From Acidithiobacillus sp. (GTDB lineage: Bacteria > Pseudomonadota > Gammaproteobacteria > Acidithiobacillales > Acidithiobacillaceae): DNA of 52,270 nucleotides. Numbering within the stretch: the first letter of the stretch is position 1; each line of letters begins with the position of its first letter. Positions 43,436 to 52,270 of this stretch are shown here, in pieces. The translations under genes and the position numbers were made by a program. The stretch spans positions 1-52,270 of the forward strand of contig NZ_JAGDVS010000164.1 in NCBI RefSeq assembly GCF_023255755.1. The letters run 5' to 3'. Under the pieces are notes generated by a model, which worked only from the letters and a program-made list of their open reading frames with translations, made no database searches and had not been told where the DNA came from.

Positions 43436-43827
43436 GAGTTGGCCCTCCTTTCGGTTATAGAAACGCTTTCGTTGCTAATATCTTCCGAATCCTGAGTATT
43501 GGCCAATGAGGCATGTGCGGCCACCCAAAGCTGCAACGATTGCAGGATCGCCAACAACTCCGGATCGGGGAGGCAATAGTAAATAAAGGCCCCCCGACGC
43601 TCTGCGCGTACGAGGCCGGCCTCGCGCAAGATGCGCAAATGGAAGGACACATTGGTTTGGGGCAGATCGGTGGCATGAATAATGTCGGTCACCGGCCGAC
43701 ATTCCGTCCCCAATGTGCAGAGGATGCGCAGCCGGTTGGGCTCAGCCAGGGCCTTGAGGACGGGTCCCAGGAGGACGGCGGGGCAGGATTCAAAATCCAC
43801 GGCAGGCACCTCATTGACATAAGTCAT
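43426..43827 (-). CDS. ArsR/SmtB family regulator
   Basis: VLKALAEPNRLRILCTLGTECRPVTDIIHATDLPQTNVSFHLRILREAGLVRAERRGAFIYYCL. Confidence 0.92.
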   Translation of the reverse strand: MTYVNEVPAVDFESCPAVLLGPVLKALAEPNRLRILCTLGTECRPVTDIIHATDLPQTNVSFHLRILREAGLVRAERRGAFIYYCLPDPELLAILQSLQLWVAAHASLANTQDSEDISNESVSITERRANSCG

Positions 43828-43836
43828 GTTACATAT

Positions 43837-43852
43837 GTATGTTTGCTCATAC
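43837..43852. promoter_or_regulatory. Candidate operator of the ArsR-type regulator
   Basis: Inverted repeat GTATG-TTTGCT-CATAC immediately upstream of the regulator start. Confidence 0.35.
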
Positions 43853-43947
43853 TACTTATGACGCATAGATTTTGTCAACGGATTTCGATGGGTTATTTTC
43901 CTCCTCCCACCCTCCCGCCGCCCTAAAAGATGGACTCTGATTCGCGC

Positions 43948-43978
43948 TTGACACCGTACTATAGTACGGCGGTTATAG
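43948..43978 (+). promoter_or_regulatory. MerR-type operator/promoter of the mer operon
   Basis: TTGACA-CCGTACTATAGTACGGCGG-TTATAG: 19-nt spacer containing a perfect palindrome CCGTACTATAGTACGG. Confidence 0.85.
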
Positions 43979-44027
43979 TTCACCGTGAACGATGATGTTA
44001 TCCGGATAAGCGGAGGTTCTGAACAAC

Positions 44028-44447
44028 ATGAATGTGAATGAAATCAAATCGGATCCATCGGAGAACGTTTGTGCCACAAGCGCATTGAATACGCCGAGCC
44101 TCCGACCGAAAGGGCTTTGGGGTTTGCTGGTGGCTGTCGTGGTGGGTTTCCTGGCATCGGCCTGCTGTGTTTTGCCGTTGTTGCTGATTGTGGCCGGTGT
44201 CGGTGGCGCATGGATGGCCAACTTGCGAATCCTAGATCCCTACGCTCCTTACCTGGATGTGATTGTTCTGATATTTCTGGGATACGCCCATATACAAAAT
44301 TATCGCGAGCAAAAAGCTGCGGCCTGTGGCTCCTGTTCGTCAGGGGGGCGGTTAGGCCGGTGGAAAACGCCTCTTTTGTGGATGGGCACTGTTTTTGTGA
44401 TTGTTATGCTGGCTCTGCCGCATGTGTTGCCGCGTTTGCTGATGTAG
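44028..44447 (+). CDS. merT: Mercuric transporter MerT
   Basis: GLLVAVVVGFLASACCVLPLLLIVAGVGGAWMANLRILDPYAPYLDVIVLIFLGYA; TM Cys pair and MerT topology. Confidence 0.92.
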   Translation: MNVNEIKSDPSENVCATSALNTPSLRPKGLWGLLVAVVVGFLASACCVLPLLLIVAGVGGAWMANLRILDPYAPYLDVIVLIFLGYAHIQNYREQKAAACGSCSSGGRLGRWKTPLLWMGTVFVIVMLALPHVLPRLLM

Positions 44448-44484
44448 AAATTTTATCTTTCCATTAAATTAAGGAGTGAAAAGT

Positions 44485-46546
<2,062 letters not shown>

Positions 46547-46564
46547 CGGAGAAGGAGAACGATC

Positions 46565-47218
46565 ATGCGCCTCGATCATGTGGAAAGAGGACTGGAAAAT
46601 CTGCAGAGGGATTTTCCTCTGCAGGCCAGGATAAGCAACGAGCCGGAGCTGATCCAGAGAACCCACACACAGATTTTGCGGTTCTGGATCGTCAGGAGTA
46701 ATCCACCTTCGGCACAGCACTTCCCGGAGGCCGCATTGCGGAGGCTGATTGCACTGGACGCTGTGGTGTCCAGTGTAGAGGGACTGGGCGCTTATCCGTT
46801 CAGCGCCAAAGAAACCTCTATCCGTGTAGCCCATGGGAAACACCGGCCTACATTTGCGATGTGTGCCGTCGATGCGCTCGCGATCCCACTTTTCTGGAAG
46901 TCATTGGTACGCCTGGAGAGCCGGTGCCACGCCTGTGGCGTCGGCATTGAACTGGATCTGGGTCCCTGCGTGGATAGTCCATGTGCGGTGGATGCCCCGC
47001 TTGTGTTTATGCACTTTCTGAATCGTCAGACGCGCACGGAACATCCCGCATGTAGCGGGCTGTGTACGGCTATTTATTTTCTCTGCCCAGATTGCGCCAG
47101 GAACCTGACAGACACTGTGTACACGGTGCAAGAGGCGCAGTGTATAGGACAGATGTTTTTCGCCTTCCAGACCACGCTCCTGCAAGCCTTTCCTGAGCGG
47201 CAAGAGAACTGGTCATGA
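46565..47218 (+). CDS. MerB-like protein (alkylmercury lyase family)
   Basis: RPTFAMCAVDALAIPLFWKSLVRLESRCHACGVGIEL and LCTAIYFLCPDCAR; placement of C-x-x-D and a downstream Cys resembles the MerB catalytic residues. Confidence 0.68.
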   Translation: MRLDHVERGLENLQRDFPLQARISNEPELIQRTHTQILRFWIVRSNPPSAQHFPEAALRRLIALDAVVSSVEGLGAYPFSAKETSIRVAHGKHRPTFAMCAVDALAIPLFWKSLVRLESRCHACGVGIELDLGPCVDSPCAVDAPLVFMHFLNRQTRTEHPACSGLCTAIYFLCPDCARNLTDTVYTVQEAQCIGQMFFAFQTTLLQAFPERQENWS

Positions 47219-47682
47219 ACAGGAACCCCCTGCAACCAGATTATCGCATCGGCGAGGTGGCCAAAGCCGCTGGTGTGCATGTGGAAACAGTGCGTTTTTA
47301 CGAACGGCAAGGCCTTATTCCTCAACCGGTCAAACCCCATCTCGGCATCCGGCGCTATCCACAGGACACCATCGCGCGCATTCGTTTTATCAAGCACGCA
47401 CAAATGCTTGGCTTTACGTTGCAGGAAGCGCGTGAATTGCTAGCGCTGCGGATCAATGACGCGCAAGCCTGCGATACGGTGCATCTTCAGGCACAAATCA
47501 AACTGTCTTCCGTGCACGAGAAAATTCAGGCATTGCAGAGCCTGGAAGTCACCTTAATGCGATTTATAAAGGATTGCGAGAATGAACGCTCCGGCAGCTA
47601 TCATGGTTGCCCTATTTTGCAGTCCCTGGAAACCGTCGAAGTCATCACGAATGCATCGGTTTCGAAGGAAGGACGAAAATGA
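47215..47682 (+). CDS. merR: Mercury-responsive MerR regulator
   Basis: YRIGEVAKAAGVHVETVRFYERQGLIPQP; three Cys (ACDTVH, KDCENE, HGCPIL) at MerR Hg-ligand-like spacing. Confidence 0.93.
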   Translation: MNRNPLQPDYRIGEVAKAAGVHVETVRFYERQGLIPQPVKPHLGIRRYPQDTIARIRFIKHAQMLGFTLQEARELLALRINDAQACDTVHLQAQIKLSSVHEKIQALQSLEVTLMRFIKDCENERSGSYHGCPILQSLETVEVITNASVSKEGRK

Positions 47683-49787
47683 GCGATAAATCCATTTCCT
47701 ATGGGCACGCTTTGGGCATGCCAGGACTTGCACCCGACTGGGCGCCGTCCCATAAGACGGGAGTGGGAACGGCTTTGAGTGCACGCTCACGCGTGTGGTT
47801 CACCATAGCCGATGGCGTGCTCACCGAATGCTATTATCCCCGAGTGGATACTCCCAATATGCGGGATCTCCAGTTTTTAATATTGGATGCCAACGGTGGC
47901 TTTCAGGAAGAACGTCGCGATTTGGTGCACACCGTGCGCTGGATCGAGGAAGGGGTACCCGCCTATCTCATCATGAGTGAAGATCCCGGCAAACGGTTTC
48001 GTTTAACCAAACAAATATGTACCGATTCCGAACGCGATAGTCTACTCATCCACCTGCATTTCGAAGTCTTGTCTCCAGAAGAGGGTCCTTATCGCCTCTT
48101 CCTGTTATGGGCGCCGCAGATTGGAAACACAGGCATGGGCAATCACGCCGTCTGTCAACGCGAACCCGATGGAACCGATTGGTGCCTCGCCTGTCGTGAC
48201 GATATTACCGTCGCGCTCACGGGAACCACACCTTTTGTGCGCATGTCTGCAGGCTATGTGGGTGCCTCGGATGGCTGGCAGGACCTCCATTACCACCATG
48301 ATATGCACTGGACCTTCTCCGAAGCAGGACCTGGTCATGTGGCGCTGACTGCAGAGCTGGATCTCGGTGTGGGCGAGTGCACCCTGGCTCTGGGCTTTGG
48401 TGCGTCCCATGAACAAGCGATGGCTCACGCCAGATTTTCCCTGACCATGGGATTCATTTCAATCCTAAGGGAATACAGCCGCGAGTGGCTCAGCTATCAG
48501 ACGGATCTTCTCGACTTGTCTCCCTCCAGTGAGGATCACGGCAAATTATATCGTCGCAGCGTGGCCATTCTTCGTTGCCATTTCGACAAGGAGGAACCAG
48601 GGGCCGGTGTGGCTTCTCTTTCGATTCCCTGGGGTGAACAAAGCGACGCCACCAGCGCTCAAGGGGGTTACCATCTGGTCTGGCCGCGCGACCTGTATCA
48701 TCTCAGCATGGGGCTGTTGGCCGCTGGAGATTGCGATACGCCTGTGCAAACCTGGCATTATCTGCAGCGTCGGCAAAATGCCGATGGATCCTGGCCACAG
48801 AATTTCTGGGTCGATGGAACGCCATATTGGCGCGGGTTGCAGCTGGATGAAGTGGCTTACCCCATCTTGCTCGCCTGGCGTTTATTCCAGGAAAGCCTGA
48901 TCCCCGATCCGAGCGATACCGTCCATCGAGCTGCGGATTTTCTGGTCAGTCAGGGACCGGTCACGCCGCAGGATCGCTGGGAGGAGAATCGCGGTTACAG
49001 TCCGCAAACCCTGGCCGTGGTGGTGGCGGCCCTACGTGCCGCAAGTCAGCTCTGTGACAGCAAGAAGGGAAAAGCCTGGGGTTGTAATTACCATCAGGTG
49101 GCAGATTCCTGGGGCCAGCGCATTGAGGAATGGACCTTTACCCATTGCGGGCGACTGCTCCCAGGACACCCTGATCATTATGAGCGTATCGCACAGATCC
49201 CGGTTATCGATACCGGAGAGCACCTTCCCGAATGCCGGATATTTCTCCCCATTCGATACCTTCCGCCGGAGGCCATACATAGTCATTCCCAGTGCTGTGT
49301 CGTAGATGGCGGGTTCCTGTCACTCGTCCGTCTGGGCTTGCGGCGACCGGATGATCCCCATGTTCTGAAAACCTTGCCGGTCTGGGATGGGGTTTGTCGC
49401 CAGGAAACACCTTGCGGTCCCTGCTGGTATCGCTATAACGGCGACGGATATGGGGAACACGGCGATGGTGACCCATTCGATGGGCTTGGCCAAGGTCGTT
49501 TATGGCCATTGCTAACCGGCGAGCGAGGGCATTTTGCCATAGCCGCAGGAGAGGAAGTGACTTCCTATATCCGTGCCCTGGAGTGTTTTGCCAATGAGGG
49601 AGGTTGTATCCCGGAGCAGATATGGGATCAGGCAGCCATACCTGCAAAAGGCTTGTATCCCGGGCGTGGCACCGGCTCGGCCACGCCTTTGGCGTGGGCT
49701 CATGCCGAGTATATACGGCTTCTGCGATCAAGGAAGGATGGCGTGCCTTTCGATAGGCCCGCTTTCAACGCCGAAGGTTTGGCATGA
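47679..49787 (+). CDS. GH15 glucan 1,4-alpha-glucosidase (glucoamylase-like)
   Basis: GHALGMPGLAPDWAPSHKTGVGTALSARSRVWFTIADGVLTECYYPRVDTPNMRDLQFLI, HLVWPRDLYHLSMGLLAAGD, GSWPQNFWVDGTPYWRGLQLDE, PEQIWD. Confidence 0.93.
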   Translation: MSDKSISYGHALGMPGLAPDWAPSHKTGVGTALSARSRVWFTIADGVLTECYYPRVDTPNMRDLQFLILDANGGFQEERRDLVHTVRWIEEGVPAYLIMSEDPGKRFRLTKQICTDSERDSLLIHLHFEVLSPEEGPYRLFLLWAPQIGNTGMGNHAVCQREPDGTDWCLACRDDITVALTGTTPFVRMSAGYVGASDGWQDLHYHHDMHWTFSEAGPGHVALTAELDLGVGECTLALGFGASHEQAMAHARFSLTMGFISILREYSREWLSYQTDLLDLSPSSEDHGKLYRRSVAILRCHFDKEEPGAGVASLSIPWGEQSDATSAQGGYHLVWPRDLYHLSMGLLAAGDCDTPVQTWHYLQRRQNADGSWPQNFWVDGTPYWRGLQLDEVAYPILLAWRLFQESLIPDPSDTVHRAADFLVSQGPVTPQDRWEENRGYSPQTLAVVVAALRAASQLCDSKKGKAWGCNYHQVADSWGQRIEEWTFTHCGRLLPGHPDHYERIAQIPVIDTGEHLPECRIFLPIRYLPPEAIHSHSQCCVVDGGFLSLVRLGLRRPDDPHVLKTLPVWDGVCRQETPCGPCWYRYNGDGYGEHGDGDPFDGLGQGRLWPLLTGERGHFAIAAGEEVTSYIRALECFANEGGCIPEQIWDQAAIPAKGLYPGRGTGSATPLAWAHAEYIRLLRSRKDGVPFDRPAFNAEGLA

Positions 49788-50792
49788 CGCCCGCCAAAAC
49801 CAGTGTTCATCCAGCACTTGCCGCAGATCCGAAGATCCAGAGAAATGCGGCACTCCACCTGGGTCTGGATATCGGTGGCACCAATCTTCGTTTAGGTGTT
49901 TTTCGTGGACTTCGACTGCTTTCAGAATATCGCACAGCGCCCGACCTCTCGGAAGTTTGCAGGCACGCCGGAAATCGCGAAGACGCGCAGCGACTGGTGG
50001 TGCGTCTGGTTGGCGATGCCATCGCAGATGCTTTGTGCAAGCACAAGCAAGTGCAGCACATCGGCATGGGCATTCCTGGTTTTGTCGATCCCGGCAATAG
50101 CCTGTTGCTGCAGTCACCCAACTTACAGCATCTGGAAAATACAGACTTGATTTCACTCCTGCAGAAGCGATTTAGCCTGCCGGTGTGCCTGGTAAACGAT
50201 GCCAATGCAGCTGCCTATGGCGAATATTTACTGGCCCGACCACATCACTCAGACCTTAGACATTTGCTCTATGTGGGGTTGGGGACCGGCATAGGCGGCG
50301 GACTGGTTCTGAATGGACAAGTCTATCCTGGTGCATACGGGAGCGCCCTGGAAATCGGCCATTTGATTGTGGAACCCAACGGACGTGTTTGTGGGTGTGG
50401 TAATCGGGGCTGCCTGGAACAATATGCTTCGGCGAGTGGAGTAAAGCTTAGTTACACAGAATATACCGGCTGTTATAAGACCGCTCGCGATATAGGACAA
50501 ATGGCGGATGCCGGAGACCGTTCGGCGCGTCAGGCAAGCTGGTCGCGCCCTTGGCCAAGCCCTCGCACATTTGCAGAAAATTCTGGATGCCGATTTGGTC
50601 TGTATCGGCGGAGGGCTCATCGGCTCTTGGCCATGGATGGCCCCAGCCGTTCAAAGCGCATTGGATGCGGACCTGATTCCTATTCTGAGGGGACGGACAA
50701 GGATAACCCCCTCATCCAGCGCAGATTGCGCTGGCATGTTGGGCGCGGCATATATCGGATTAGAAACGGCAGAGGTGCCCCATGACGAATAA
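49784..50792 (+). pseudogene. ROK-family sugar kinase with apparent frameshift
   Basis: Frame 1 LHLGLDIGGTNLRLGVF...GLGTGIGGGLVLNGQVYPGAYGSALEIGHLIVEPNGRVCGCGNRGCLEQYAS, then frame 2 GRALGQALAHLQKILDADLVCIGGGLIGSWPWMAPAVQSALDADLI; switch near 50530. Confidence 0.8.
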
Positions 50793-51231
50793 TGTAAACG
50801 CTTCTGATCGTTCTTTTTCTGATATTTACAATGGGATACTGATTGGAGTTCGGCAATGGAGTGATTGGGATACTTTGACAAGGTATCTACGCGAAAACAA
50901 CCATGGACAATGGTATGTATACTACCTGAACGCCACAGTCCCTAACATGCCACTCTCCGTGGCAACGTTTGATAAATTCATTCAGGAGATAGATCGCCTG
51001 CTGCGCACCGATCATGACGAGCCCTACTTGGGCATCGTTTATTTCGATGATCCTGGAAATCCAAAATTTATCAAAATATACGACCCCAACAATCTGGGGG
51101 CATCCTGTGGGTGCAGCGGTAAAATCATCCTCCCCGGATGGATAATAAGTTTGGTCGCGCCAGAGGACCTGTCAGCCCATGCCGTAGTTCCTGAGGGGCG
51201 GAGAAGGTGGTGGGCAAGAATATTTACATGA
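50782..51231 (+). CDS. Hypothetical protein
   Basis: 149-aa ORF MTNNVNASDRSFSDIYNGILIGVRQWSDWDTLTRYL..., start overlaps the kinase 3' end; family not recognised. Confidence 0.65.
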   Translation: MTNNVNASDRSFSDIYNGILIGVRQWSDWDTLTRYLRENNHGQWYVYYLNATVPNMPLSVATFDKFIQEIDRLLRTDHDEPYLGIVYFDDPGNPKFIKIYDPNNLGASCGCSGKIILPGWIISLVAPEDLSAHAVVPEGRRRWWARIFT

Positions 51232-51434
51232 AAACGCTGCAGATATTGCGCTCTTCTCAATTGCGACGCACCGTCTTGATTGCGGTCATTGTAGGTACTC
51301 TACTGACTTTGGTGAATGAAGGCGGGGAGATGTTTTTAGGGGTTGTAACTATCGGCATTACATTGAAAATAATTTTCAACTATCTGACTCCTTTGGTTGT
51401 GGCGAATCTCGGATGGTTTTTTTCACAAAATTGA
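51228..51434 (+). CDS. NrtS-like small membrane protein
   Basis: LRRTVLIAVIVGTLLTLVNEGGEMFLGVVTIGITLKIIFNYLTPLVVANLG; two TM helices, NrtS-like pattern. Confidence 0.6.
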   Translation: MKTLQILRSSQLRRTVLIAVIVGTLLTLVNEGGEMFLGVVTIGITLKIIFNYLTPLVVANLGWFFSQN

Positions 51435-51649
51435 ATGCCTCACGAACAGTGAGTAACCACAAATAATTGGCATGGCATGGTTCTGTATAAAATCCCTAAG
51501 TATTACACAGTCAAATTGGGCGGAGCGAAGGCGACAGGGGAGATGTCATCCTTGCAGATGTGCATATCCAATCCCGTACGTCGGTGCGCAGAGTCAACCC
51601 CGCGTCTTTTGATAGAGGCCAATAGATTCATCTAGAAGAGAGATTAAAA

Positions 51650-52168
51650 ATGAACAAGCGAATATTCAAAATATGGGCAAGCGTTATTTTCGTATTCCTG
51701 ATGCCAGAAATGGCTTATGCGGCCCCCGTTGTCACTATCTCCCATCCCGTCCTCGCAGGCATATCACTCCCAGATCTGTCTGGAGGTTTGGTGAACTTAA
51801 GCCATCTTGAAGGAAAAGTAATGGTGATTAATTTGTGGGCAAACTGGTGTCCAGTTTGCCATCATGAGGCACCGGATTTTGCTCGTCTCCACCGGAAACT
51901 TGGATCTAAAGTTCGCTTCGTTGGTATAGCGCTGGATGGCAAAAAATCTGCCCAGAAATTTATACACGATGAGCACCTTAATTATCTGACGCTCTTGGCG
52001 GGGTCGCATCCTGGCAAGGTGCTCTCAGCGATTGGGGATAGAAATGGAATGCTTCCCTATACGCTTATCGTCGCTCCCGATGGACATGTTGTGCAACGTC
52101 ACCTGGGATTCTATCCGGCGCGCCAACTTTCAATAGAACTTAAGCGTGTCATGCAAGGCCGTCACTAG
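51650..52168 (+). CDS. TlpA/ResA-like thioredoxin-fold protein
   Basis: Signal peptide, ISLPDLSGGLVNLSHLEGKVMVINLWANWCPVCHHEAPDFARLHRKL with a WCPVC active site. Confidence 0.92.
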   Translation: MNKRIFKIWASVIFVFLMPEMAYAAPVVTISHPVLAGISLPDLSGGLVNLSHLEGKVMVINLWANWCPVCHHEAPDFARLHRKLGSKVRFVGIALDGKKSAQKFIHDEHLNYLTLLAGSHPGKVLSAIGDRNGMLPYTLIVAPDGHVVQRHLGFYPARQLSIELKRVMQGRH

Positions 52169-52239
52169 CAGCCTGTCGGACTTTCACGGGCCAGCCTATT
52201 GAGGTATAATTATTTATAATTCAATATGATGAGTGAACG

Positions 52240-52270
52240 ATGGCCCACTTTATCGATCCCGACCGCAAGA
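52240..52270 (+). CDS. Start of a transposase truncated by the right window edge (IS1182/IS5-like by N-terminus)
   Basis: ATG at 52240 encodes MAHFIDPDRK, a familiar transposase N-terminus; only 10 codons visible. Confidence 0.5.
   Translation, partial: MAHFIDPDRK

Overview
The window is a proteobacterial chromosome segment. Gene content and order resemble Acidithiobacillus-type acidophiles, but that is an inference from memory, not a search. A conserved core (about 3.7-38.8 kb) lies between two mobile or accessory regions. Left accessory region (1-3.6 kb): a DDE integrase-type transposase running off the left edge (missing from the ORF track), its companion ORF, a truncated IS21-type istA, a FitAB/VapBC-like toxin-antitoxin pair, a remnant of an MmeI-like methyltransferase, and a broken integrase close to the 3' end of guaA. 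Core: guaBA, a GT2 glycosyltransferase, pcnB and a second nucleotidyltransferase paralog, folK, a small unannotated ORF, panB, panC, a DUF3683 FAD/Fe-S oxidoreductase, DUF1275, Smr, class II aldolase, an exonuclease, a BAX-inhibitor-like protein, mutS, tRNA-Val, DUF202, DUF1643, tRNA-Arg, a PspA cluster with two double-YbjQ-like proteins, an ABC exporter, a copper P-type ATPase, an aminotransferase, purT, gnd, zwf, an ArsR-type regulator and dusA. Right accessory region (38.8 kb to the end): a tyrosine integrase, a tRNA-His 3' fragment (likely att remnant), an SQR-like flavoprotein gene interrupted by an in-frame TGA, an ArsR/SHOCT/methyltransferase/Met-rich-wHTH cluster, and a mer operon (operator, merT, unusual merP-like gene, merA, merB-like gene, distal merR). 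merR is end-to-end overlapped with a GH15 glucoamylase gene and a frameshifted ROK kinase gene; an NrtS-like protein, a TlpA-like protein and a new transposase start follow at the right edge. The best candidates for an undescribed system are the PspA/double-YbjQ cluster, the ArsR/SHOCT/methyltransferase/Met-rich cluster, and the mer-glucoamylase-kinase operon.
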